From UBA7398 sp964632545 (GTDB taxonomy: Bacteria > Actinomycetota > Actinomycetes > Nanopelagicales > Nanopelagicaceae): a DNA stretch of 6,720 nucleotides. Under the pieces are notes generated by a model, which ran no database searches, was not told where the DNA came from, and was given only the letters and a program-made list of their open reading frames with translations. Position 1 is the stretch's first letter. Every line of letters begins with the position of its first letter. Positions 1-5,439 of the stretch are shown here, one piece after another. The stretch spans positions 1-6,720 of the forward strand of contig CAZWBQ010000031.1 in assembly GCA_964632545.1 (NCBI GenBank), read 5' to 3'. The translations under genes were made by a program, and so were the position numbers.

Positions 1-516
1 ATGCGCGATGATGGCACTAGAAAACTTGGTAACGAGCTACCTTGGCGAGATTTAGATTCAGGCTTGCAAAAGCGAGGTTGGATAAATCTCAATCACCAAC
101 GAAAAACGATTGAGGTAAACGGTGTAAAGATTGAATCCCGCGGTACTGATGATGCCCACCTTGCGCGCGATAATTACAGCGAAGTTGCCGGATTGCCAGA
201 TTCGAATGTACAACTTTCCATTGGAGTTACTCACGCCCCGTATAAACGTGTACTTGATGGAATGCAAAACGATGGTTTACAGATGATTTTTGCTGGGCAC
301 ACGCATGGTGGCCAAGTTCGCTTACCTTGGTTTGGTGGCAGCCGTGCGCTTACAACTAATTGTGACCTTCCTAAATGGCGGGCGCGAGGTTTAACAAAAT
401 TTGGAGATCAACCTTGGTTAAATGTTTCTGCCGGCATGGGGACTAGCCCATTTGCACGAGTCAGATTGGCTTCGCCGCCAGAAATTTCTTTAGTAACTCT
501 TACTTCAATTAATTAA
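1..516 (+). CDS. Calcineurin-like metallophosphoesterase, C-terminal part (5' end outside window)
   Basis: This is the C-terminal part (171 codons visible) of a YkuE/Rv3683-type metallophosphoesterase, a family of two-metal phosphohydrolases whose physiological substrate is usually unknown. Metal-binding motifs visible are V-T-H-A-P (His78) and the hallmark G-H-T-H-G-G-Q (His100 and His102). G-T-D-D-A-H-L near residues 48-54 and the tail W-L-N-V-S-A-G-M-G-T-S-P match actinobacterial members. The N-terminal metal motifs (DxH, GD, GNHD-like) are missing, and the frame is open to the first base, so the ATG at base 1 is probably an internal Met and the gene is cut by the window edge. It is the only plus-strand gene, convergent with gmd, and the two coding regions overlap by 8 bp. 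In mycobacteria the homologue sits beside a penicillin-binding protein gene, which would lie off the left edge here. Substrate and any membrane anchor cannot be judged from this fragment. Confidence 0.9.
   Translation: MRDDGTRKLGNELPWRDLDSGLQKRGWINLNHQRKTIEVNGVKIESRGTDDAHLARDNYSEVAGLPDSNVQLSIGVTHAPYKRVLDGMQNDGLQMIFAGHTHGGQVRLPWFGGSRALTTNCDLPKWRARGLTKFGDQPWLNVSAGMGTSPFARVRLASPPEISLVTLTSIN
506..516. repeat. Left copy of 11-bp direct repeat CAATTAATTAA
   Basis: This 11-mer is identical to the one at 2435-2445, and the two copies bracket the fcl-gmd pair. Its inner 8 bp TTAATTAA (509-516) is a perfect palindrome holding the stop codons of both the metallophosphoesterase (TAA, 514-516) and gmd (TAA on the minus strand, 511-509). 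It may be a microhomology seam or simple chance in AT-rich DNA. Confidence 0.5.
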
Positions 517-1486
517 CTTTTAAATCCGCATCCACCATTAACTCTGCAAGTTCTTTCCAATGAGTTTTAGCTTTCCAGCCTAGTTCTCGTTCAGCTTTCG
601 ATGGATCGCCAATTAGGGCATCGACTTCAGTTGGGCGCTCATACTTCTTATCAATCTCAACATACTTTTCCCATTCAAGCCCAGCGTGTGAAAAAGCCGC
701 TGCCACAAAGTCTCTAACCGTAGCCCCAACACCGGTTGCAACTACATAATCTGAAGAGGTGGGTTTTTGCAGCATTAACCACATGGACTCCACGTATTCC
801 TTAGCAAAACCCCAGTCGCGAACTGCATCTAAATTTCCTAGATATAACTTTTTCTGCTTACCATTTTTAATGTTTGCTACCGCTCTAGTTATTTTGCGAG
901 TTACAAAAGTTTCACCTCGGCGTGGGGATTCATGATTGAATAAAATTCCATTTGTTGCATGAATTCCATAACCTTCTCGATAATTTACGGCTGACCAATA
1001 CGCCATAAGTTTTGCTGAAGCATATGGGGAGCGTGGGTGAAACTTGCTATCTTCGTTTTGAGGTGGTGGGGTAGAGCCATAAAGTTCTGAAGTACTTGCT
1101 TGGTAATACTTAATATCTTTACCCATCGCGCGAATCGCTTCCAAAATTCCTACCGGTCCAACGCCATCAACTTGGGCGGTGTATTGCGGCATCGAAAAAG
1201 AAACCATAACGTGTGATTGAGCGCCAAGATTATAAATTTCATCTGGTGAAATTTCTCTAATTAAATTAGTTAGCCCAACGCCATCAATTAAATCTCCAAA
1301 ATGTAAATATAGTTTTGGATTACTCTCATGAATATCTTGATAAATATGATCAATGCGTCCGGTATTAAAAGAACTTGATCGGCGAATTAAGCCATGAACT
1401 TCGTAACCTTTAGCTAAAAGAAATTCTGCGAGGTATGAACCATCTTGCCCTGTGATTCCGGTTATCAGCGCAACTTTTGCAGCCAT
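509..1486 (-). CDS. gmd: GDP-mannose 4,6-dehydratase
   Basis: Extended short-chain dehydrogenase (325 aa) converting GDP-D-mannose to GDP-4-keto-6-deoxy-D-mannose with a bound NADP cofactor in the cytoplasm; this is the first step toward GDP-L-fucose. The Rossmann glycine motif G10-I-T-G13-Q-D-G16 lies at the N terminus, followed by R35-R36-S-S-S-F-N-T, typical of the family. The catalytic set is visible: Thr132 and Glu134 in S-T-S-E-L-Y-G, then Tyr155 and Lys159 in Y-A-S-A-K. The block N-H-E-S-P-R-R-G-E-T-F-V-T-R-K is diagnostic for GMD rather than other sugar-nucleotide dehydratases. It is shorter than the E. coli enzyme (about 373 aa) but has all core motifs. The ATG is 4 bp after the fcl stop and has a GAGGT Shine-Dalgarno 6 nt upstream, so the two genes are almost certainly cotranscribed and probably translationally coupled. 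Its 3' end overlaps the convergent metallophosphoesterase by 8 bp. Confidence 0.96.
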   Translation of the reverse strand: MAAKVALITGITGQDGSYLAEFLLAKGYEVHGLIRRSSSFNTGRIDHIYQDIHESNPKLYLHFGDLIDGVGLTNLIREISPDEIYNLGAQSHVMVSFSMPQYTAQVDGVGPVGILEAIRAMGKDIKYYQASTSELYGSTPPPQNEDSKFHPRSPYASAKLMAYWSAVNYREGYGIHATNGILFNHESPRRGETFVTRKITRAVANIKNGKQKKLYLGNLDAVRDWGFAKEYVESMWLMLQKPTSSDYVVATGVGATVRDFVAAAFSHAGLEWEKYVEIDKKYERPTEVDALIGDPSKAERELGWKAKTHWKELAELMVDADLKVN

Positions 1487-1490
1487 ATAC

Positions 1491-2414
1491 CTACCTCTTC
1501 GCCATCGAATTATCTTTGAACCACTCTACCGTGCTCGCGATACCCGCTTCCAGCGAAATTGCTGGCGCCCATCCTAAATTCTTCATTTTTGTAACATCTA
1601 ATACTTTTCTTGGCGTGCCATCTGGTTTTGAACTATCCCACTCTATTTTTCCACTAAATCCAGATAATCGCGAAATCATTGATGCTAAGTCGGCAATCGG
1701 AAGGTCTTCTCCAGTACCAACATTTAAATGCGCGCCATCATCATATTTTTCTACTGCTAACAGCGTTGCTGTAGCTAAATCATCAACATGTAAAAATTCT
1801 CGTTTTGGCGAACCGGTACCCCAAAGTGTTACGGCGCGATCACCGTTCTTTGTAGCGGTGACGAAACGGTTTATTAACGCTGGCAAGACGTGGCTAGATT
1901 CTAAATCAAAATTATCATTTGGGCCATACATATTTGTCGGCATCAACGAAATCCATCTTCGATTAAATTGCTTTCGATAGGAACGAATTAATTCAATACC
2001 TGCAATCTTTGCAACTGCGTATGCAGAATTTGTCTGTTCTAGCGGACCAGTCATCAAATATTCTTCTTTTATCGGTTGCGCACAATCTCGGGGATAAATG
2101 CAACTTGAACCTAGAAATACAAATCTTTCAACATTTGCTGCATGGGCCGCATCCATTAAATTACTTTGAATCTGAATATTTTTACTTAAGAAATCGACTG
2201 GGAAATTATTGTTTGCCCCAATACCACCAACAATTGCGGCAGCATCTATAACTAAATCAGGTTTAGCTGCGCTAATGAATTCAAATGTGGCTTTTCGATC
2301 AAGCAGATCAACAACTTTACGGTTAATTCCTATTACGCTTTGACCCCGCCCAACAAGTGCGCGAGTAATCGCCGAACCTACTAAACCAGTTGAACCAGCA
2401 ATTACTATCGTCAT
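1491..2414 (-). CDS. fcl: GDP-L-fucose synthase (GDP-4-keto-6-deoxymannose 3,5-epimerase/4-reductase)
   Basis: Epimerase-reductase (307 aa) that takes the Gmd product to GDP-L-fucose using NADPH in the cytoplasm. The N-terminal glycine motif is G7-S-T-G10-L-V-G13. The family block V-G-G-I-x-A-N is at 62-68. Every catalytic residue known from the E. coli enzyme (Ser107, Cys109, Tyr136, Lys140, His179) is found at a constant offset of four: Ser103 and Cys105 in L-G-S-S-C-I-Y-P, Tyr132 and Lys136 in Y-A-V-A-K-I-A-G, and His175 in S-S-H-V-L-P. Cys105 and His175 are the epimerisation residues, which argues for L-fucose rather than a reductase-only product such as GDP-rhamnose. P-T-N-M-Y-G-P-N-D-N-F and W-G-T-G-S-P-K-R-E-F-L-H-V-D-D also fit. 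The start has no Shine-Dalgarno and probably yields a leaderless mRNA. Here fcl precedes gmd, the reverse of the enterobacterial gmd-fcl order. Confidence 0.96.
   Translation of the reverse strand: MTIVIAGSTGLVGSAITRALVGRGQSVIGINRKVVDLLDRKATFEFISAAKPDLVIDAAAIVGGIGANNNFPVDFLSKNIQIQSNLMDAAHAANVERFVFLGSSCIYPRDCAQPIKEEYLMTGPLEQTNSAYAVAKIAGIELIRSYRKQFNRRWISLMPTNMYGPNDNFDLESSHVLPALINRFVTATKNGDRAVTLWGTGSPKREFLHVDDLATATLLAVEKYDDGAHLNVGTGEDLPIADLASMISRLSGFSGKIEWDSSKPDGTPRKVLDVTKMKNLGWAPAISLEAGIASTVEWFKDNSMAKR
1493..1497 (-). promoter_or_regulatory. Ribosome binding site of gmd, overlapping the fcl stop codon
   Basis: The minus strand reads GAGGT, then a 6-nt spacer, then the gmd ATG. The final T of GAGGT is also the first base of the fcl TAG stop (1493-1491). 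Ribosomes ending fcl therefore finish on the gmd binding site, a layout typical of translational coupling that would keep the two enzymes in balance. Confidence 0.7.
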
Positions 2415-2420
2415 GAAATA

Positions 2421-2429
2421 AGGGTAACA
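2421..2429 (-). promoter_or_regulatory. Putative extended -10 promoter element for a leaderless fcl-gmd transcript
   Basis: The minus strand reads TGTTACCCT, then 6 nt (TATTTC), then the fcl ATG. TACCCT fits the TANNNT form of the -10 box, and TGT directly before it fits an extended -10. The spacing puts transcription start at or next to the A of the ATG, as in leaderless actinobacterial mRNAs, and no Shine-Dalgarno is present. I see no clear -35 box. The element sits in the 23-bp gap after asd, so fcl-gmd could be transcribed independently of the lysC-asd unit. It is judged from pattern and position only. Confidence 0.5.
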
Positions 2430-2434
2430 GTGCG

Positions 2435-2445
2435 CAATTAATTAA
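2435..2445. repeat. Right copy of 11-bp direct repeat CAATTAATTAA
   Basis: Identical to 506-516. Its TTAATTAA core (2438-2445) contains the asd stop codon in the same phase in which the left copy contains the gmd stop: both genes end AAT-TAA followed by TTG. The two copies lie just outside the coding part of the fcl-gmd cassette. Confidence 0.5.
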
Positions 2446-3487
2446 ATTCGGCAGCCACTAGCTCCGCAATTTGCGCAGTATTTAAGGCTGCGCCTTTACG
2501 AAGATTGTCGCCACAAACAAACAAATCAAGCGCTTTTGGATTATCAATACTTCTGCGAATTCGGCCAACCCATGTTGGGTCTGTTCCAACTACATCAGCA
2601 GGGGTAGGGAATTGATGGGTTTCTGGATCATCTACCAATTTCACGCCTGCCGTATTTTCCAATAAGTCTTGCGCCTCTTTTCTAGAGACTTCGTTCGCAA
2701 ATACCGCATGCACGGCTAGCGAATGAGTCGTTAGAACTGGAACGCGCACACAAGTTGCTGACACTTTAAGCGAATTCAATCCTAGAATTTTTCTAGATTC
2801 GTTACGAACTTTTAACTCCTCCGATGAGTGTCCATCTTCTTTTAGTGAACCAGCCCACGGGATTACATTTAGCGCTAGTGGGGCCGGAAATGTATTATTC
2901 TTTTTTACTAGACTTCGAATGTCGCCAGCTACATCCCCCACAGTTTTATTAGCGACTGATGAAATTTCTTCACGTAGAACATCTAACCCTGATTGACCAG
3001 CACCAGATGCTGCTTGGTATGAGGCAACTACAAGTTCCTCTAATTTATATTTCTTATTAAGTTCACCCATTACAACAATCATTGAAAGGGTGGTGCAATT
3101 TGGATTTGAAATAATTCCTTTAGGACGATTTTTTACTTGCTCTGGATTTACTTCAGGGACCACTAATGGAACTTCTGGATCCATACGAAATGCACCAGAG
3201 TTATCTACAGCCACCACGCCACGCGACGCAGCAATCGGTGCCCATTCTTTTGAAACTTCATCTGGGACATCAAACATCGCAACATCGATGCCATCAAATG
3301 CTTCTGGTGAAAGTGCAACAACAGTTAATTCTTCGCCTCTACAAGTAAGTTTCTTGCCAGCACTTCTCGCCGATGCAATTAATCGAATTTCGCCCCAAAC
3401 GTTTGGCCGTTTAGAAAGTATGTCGAGCATGACTGTGCCAACGGCACCGGTCGCGCCAACAACAGCTAGCGAAGGTTTCCGACTCAT
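2438..3487 (-). CDS. asd: Aspartate-semialdehyde dehydrogenase
   Basis: NADPH-dependent enzyme (349 aa) that reduces beta-aspartyl phosphate to aspartate semialdehyde, the branch point to lysine/diaminopimelate and to threonine and methionine; cytoplasmic. The N-terminal nucleotide-binding motif is G11-A-T-G14-A-V-G17. The nucleophilic cysteine is Cys131 in S-N-P-N-C-T-T. Substrate and catalytic residues follow in family order: Gln158 in S-Y-Q-A-A-S-G-A-G, Arg248 in C-V-R-V-P-V, and His255 in T-T-H-S. V-V-P-E-V-N-P at 109-115 is also characteristic. Full length for the bacterial family. Its ATG overlaps the lysC TGA by 4 bp (ATGA, 3487-3484) and has only a weak GGTGG upstream, so translation is probably coupled to lysC, which makes its substrate. 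It ends in AAT-TAA inside the right copy of the 11-bp repeat, with no terminator-like hairpin before fcl. Confidence 0.97.
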   Translation of the reverse strand: MSRKPSLAVVGATGAVGTVMLDILSKRPNVWGEIRLIASARSAGKKLTCRGEELTVVALSPEAFDGIDVAMFDVPDEVSKEWAPIAASRGVVAVDNSGAFRMDPEVPLVVPEVNPEQVKNRPKGIISNPNCTTLSMIVVMGELNKKYKLEELVVASYQAASGAGQSGLDVLREEISSVANKTVGDVAGDIRSLVKKNNTFPAPLALNVIPWAGSLKEDGHSSEELKVRNESRKILGLNSLKVSATCVRVPVLTTHSLAVHAVFANEVSRKEAQDLLENTAGVKLVDDPETHQFPTPADVVGTDPTWVGRIRRSIDNPKALDLFVCGDNLRKGAALNTAQIAELVAAEFN

Positions 3488-4005
3488 CGACCAGAACCAC
3501 CATAAACAACGGCTTCGACGCTATCTGCATCTAAATCAAAAGCGGTATGGGCTGCACGAACGCCTGCTTCTAAATCAGCAACCCGACAGATAATAGAAAT
3601 TCGAATTTCAGATGTTGAAATCATCTCAATATTCACACCCGCTTGCGCCATGGCGGCGAAGAAGGTTGCGGTAGTTCCTGGGTGAGATCGCATTCCAGCA
3701 CCGATCAATGAAAGTTTTCCGATTTGGTCATCGTATTGAATAGATTGAAAACCAACTTCACCTTGGATTTTTTGCAATAGTGAAGTTGCATTTGAGCCTT
3801 CACTCTTTGGCAAAGTAAAAGAAATATCAGTTAACCCGGTAGCGGCGGCGGAAACGTTCTGCACAATCATGTCGATGTTTATATCGGCATCAGCGATTGT
3901 CTGGAAGATGCGCGCGGCAACGCCGGTGCGATCCGGCACTCCAACAATTGTTATTTTCGCTTCACTCTTATCGTGTGCGATTCCGGCGATGATTGCTTGT
4001 TCCAT
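3484..4005 (-). other. lysC: Internal in-frame reading frame for the aspartate kinase beta (regulatory) subunit
   Basis: Met251 of aspartate kinase (ATG at 4005-4003) is preceded by AAGGAGG with a 4-nt spacer, the best Shine-Dalgarno in the window. Starting here gives 173 residues containing both ACT domains and ending at the lysC stop. In Corynebacterium glutamicum the beta subunit of the alpha2beta2 enzyme starts at the equivalent methionine (about 172 residues), and Bacillus subtilis uses a similar internal start. The product would be the non-catalytic regulatory subunit. That the site is used here is inferred from the binding site and the family precedent. Confidence 0.8.
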
Positions 4006-4755
4006 TGCTCCTCCTTCGGGTTGATCTTTAACAACCCAAGTTCCTTCCAAATTGGAAAACGATGATCGAACATGAATTGGTAAGTCGTATCGACGTGCAT
4101 ACTCAACGCATCGCAAATGCAAAACTTTTGCACCTGACGCGGCAAGTTCTAACATTTCATCATATGTAACTGATTTTAATTTCTTTGCGGCTGGCACAAT
4201 TCTTGGATCTGCAGTAAAGACACCATCAACATCGGTATAAATTTCACAGACATCTGCTTCTAGCGCCGCAGCGAGCGCAACTGCGGTTGTATCGGATCCA
4301 CCGCGACCTAAAGTTGTAATGTCTTTTGTATCTTGGCTAATTCCTTGAAAGCCCGCAACAATTGCAATCGCACCATCTTTTAACGCTTCTTGAATTCTTC
4401 CTGGCGTTACATCGATAACGCGAGCACGACCATGCGCGGAAGTAGTAATGATTCCCGCTTGGCTTCCAGTAAAAGATCGCGCTTCAAAACCTAAATTCCC
4501 AATTGCCATTGCAAGCACCGCCATTGAAATTCGCTCACCAGCGGTAAGCAACATGTCGAGCTCTCGCGGGTTTGGCATAGGTGAAACTTGGTTCGCTAAT
4601 TCGATTAACTCATCGGTGGTATCGCCCATCGCTGAGACCACAACAACGACTTGTTGGCCAGCCCGCTTAGTGGCCGTTATGCGGGCAGCAACCCGCTTAA
4701 TGCCCTCAGCATCGGCTACTGAGGAGCCGCCGTATTTCTGGACGATTAGACCCAT
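3484..4755 (-). CDS. lysC: Aspartate kinase (alpha subunit), lysine-pathway type
   Basis: Phosphorylates aspartate to beta-aspartyl phosphate, the committed step of the aspartate family. At 423 aa it is close to the Mycobacterium and Corynebacterium enzymes (421 aa) and colinear with them. The kinase domain begins with K7-Y-G-G-S-S12, then S41-A-M-G-D, Glu74 in T-A-G-E-R-I-S, G150-R-G-G-S-D-T-T157 and T174-D-V-D-G-V-F-T-A-D-P-R185. Two ACT regulatory domains fill the last 170 residues; the second includes G-A-G-M-R-S-H-P-G and S-T-S-E-I-R-I-S. In Corynebacterium this architecture gives concerted inhibition by lysine plus threonine; the same here is inferred. I chose the ATG at 4755 because homologues begin Met-x-Leu-x-V-Q-K-Y-G-G-S-S; an in-frame ATG at 4779 would add eight unrelated residues. 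There is no Shine-Dalgarno at the chosen start but a promoter-like box 6 nt upstream. The stop overlaps the asd start. Confidence 0.96.
   Translation of the reverse strand: MGLIVQKYGGSSVADAEGIKRVAARITATKRAGQQVVVVVSAMGDTTDELIELANQVSPMPNPRELDMLLTAGERISMAVLAMAIGNLGFEARSFTGSQAGIITTSAHGRARVIDVTPGRIQEALKDGAIAIVAGFQGISQDTKDITTLGRGGSDTTAVALAAALEADVCEIYTDVDGVFTADPRIVPAAKKLKSVTYDEMLELAASGAKVLHLRCVEYARRYDLPIHVRSSFSNLEGTWVVKDQPEGGAMEQAIIAGIAHDKSEAKITIVGVPDRTGVAARIFQTIADADINIDMIVQNVSAAATGLTDISFTLPKSEGSNATSLLQKIQGEVGFQSIQYDDQIGKLSLIGAGMRSHPGTTATFFAAMAQAGVNIEMISTSEIRISIICRVADLEAGVRAAHTAFDLDADSVEAVVYGGSGR
4010..4016 (-). promoter_or_regulatory. Internal ribosome binding site for the LysC beta subunit
   Basis: The minus strand reads AAGGAGG, followed by AGCA and then the internal ATG. 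It lies inside codons for E-G-G-A just before Met251. The main lysC start and the fcl start lack any such motif, so its strength within a coding region is notable and decides the internal start. Confidence 0.8.
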
Positions 4756-4761
4756 GGCGAA

Positions 4762-4770
4762 AGGGTGGCA
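4762..4770 (-). promoter_or_regulatory. Putative extended -10-like element before a leaderless lysC start
   Basis: The minus strand reads TGCCACCCT, then 6 nt (TTCGCC), then the lysC ATG. It resembles the fcl element (TGTTACCCT) at exactly the same spacing. The hexamer CACCCT starts with C instead of the usual T, so it is weaker. No Shine-Dalgarno precedes this ATG, which favours a leaderless start. A competing candidate is a TATATT hexamer at 4805-4800, which would give a leader of about 38 nt but has no convincing -35 box. Confidence 0.35.
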
Positions 4771-4818
4771 GAAAGTCATTCAAAATTGCACTTTGTCTTA
4801 ATATATAAGACGCTAATC

Positions 4819-4835
4819 ATCTCAATAAATGAGAT
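4819..4835. other. Short inverted repeat in the recR-lysC gap
   Basis: Perfect 6-bp arms (ATCTCA / TGAGAT) separated by 5 nt, just after the recR stop codon in the 82-bp gap. It could form a small AT-rich hairpin at the 3' end of the dnaX-recR mRNA. On the minus strand it is followed by GATTAGCG and no T-run, so it is not a convincing intrinsic terminator. The gap also holds the candidate lysC promoter elements and nothing else I can recognise. Confidence 0.3.
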
Positions 4836-4837
4836 AT

Positions 4838-5437
4838 CTACACATCTAAGGTTCTACGCCCCTCAAAAGCTCGGCCGAGCGTTACTTCATCTGCATATTC
4901 CAAGTCGCCGCCTACTGGTAGCCCAGATGCCAACCTTGAGATTGTGATCCCTAACGGCTTTATTAACCGCGCCAAATAGGTCGCGGTCGCTTCGCCTTCA
5001 AGGTTTGGATCGGTCGCAATAATCACTTCAACAATTTCATTATCTGCTAACCGAACTAATAACTCTTTAATTCTTAACTGTTCTGGCCCAATGCCATCAA
5101 TCGGACTAATTGCTCCACCAAGTACATGGTACTTGCCTTTAAATTCCCGAGTCTTTTCGATTGCAACTACATCTTTGCTCTCTTCAACAACACAGATAAT
5201 CGTGTTGTTACGTCGTGGGTCGCGACAGATTCGACATTCTTCTTCTTCGGCAACGTTTCCACATTGGGTACAAAATTTCACTCGCTCTTTGACTAACCGT
5301 AATACTTCAACTAACCGATTTACATCTACTCGTTCAGATTGCACAATATGAAATGCAATCCGTTGTGCGCTCTTCGGCCCAATACCAGGCAAGCGCCCTA
5401 ATTCATCAATTAACTCTTGAATAATTCCTTCGTACAC
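4838..5437 (-). CDS. recR: Recombination mediator protein RecR
   Basis: RecR (199 aa, the usual length) works with RecO, and in some species RecF, to load RecA on gapped single-stranded DNA; it forms ring-like oligomers on DNA. Domains in order: a helix-hairpin-helix with L-P-G-I-G-P-K-S-A-Q-R (16-26); a zinc finger with Cys56, Cys59, Cys68 and Cys71; a Toprim domain starting at V83-V-E-E-S-K-D-V-V with D143-P-N-L-E147-G-E149 as its acidic motif; and a C-terminal R-L-A-S-G-L-P-V-G-G-D-L-E-Y-A-D segment. The start codon is GTG (5437-5435), chosen because homologues begin M-Y-E-G and GGAGAG lies 9 nt upstream. The gap to dnaX is only 2 bp, so cotranscription is nearly certain. The ybaB/ebfC gene that usually sits between dnaX and recR is absent. 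Confidence 0.97.
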   Translation of the reverse strand: MYEGIIQELIDELGRLPGIGPKSAQRIAFHIVQSERVDVNRLVEVLRLVKERVKFCTQCGNVAEEEECRICRDPRRNNTIICVVEESKDVVAIEKTREFKGKYHVLGGAISPIDGIGPEQLRIKELLVRLADNEIVEVIIATDPNLEGEATATYLARLIKPLGITISRLASGLPVGGDLEYADEVTLGRAFEGRRTLDV

Positions 5438-5439
5438 TC

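Noticed and set aside
1477..1980. 167-codon plus-strand frame opposite fcl
   Set aside because: It lies antisense to a gene with complete catalytic motifs, shows no recognisable domain, and its composition is what the complement of fcl would give.
506..2445. fcl-gmd as a transposon with target-site duplication
   Set aside because: There is no transposase or integrase gene and no terminal inverted repeats; only the short direct repeat is seen.
3090..3593. 167-codon plus-strand frame opposite asd and the end of lysC
   Set aside because: Antisense shadow of two well-supported enzymes; low-complexity Ser/Thr-rich translation with no domain.
4756..4779. Longer lysC start at the ATG at 4779, adding eight residues (M-T-F-C-H-P-F-A)
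   Set aside because: Homologues begin at the methionine directly before G-L-I-V-Q-K-Y-G-G-S-S, the added residues match nothing in the family, and no Shine-Dalgarno supports the upstream ATG.
4448..4801. 117-codon plus-strand frame opposite the lysC start
   Set aside because: It runs antisense through the kinase domain and the intergenic gap and carries no recognisable motif.
4819..4835. Intrinsic terminator after recR
   Set aside because: The stem is only 6 bp, AT-rich and not followed by a T-run on the minus strand; kept only as a short inverted repeat.
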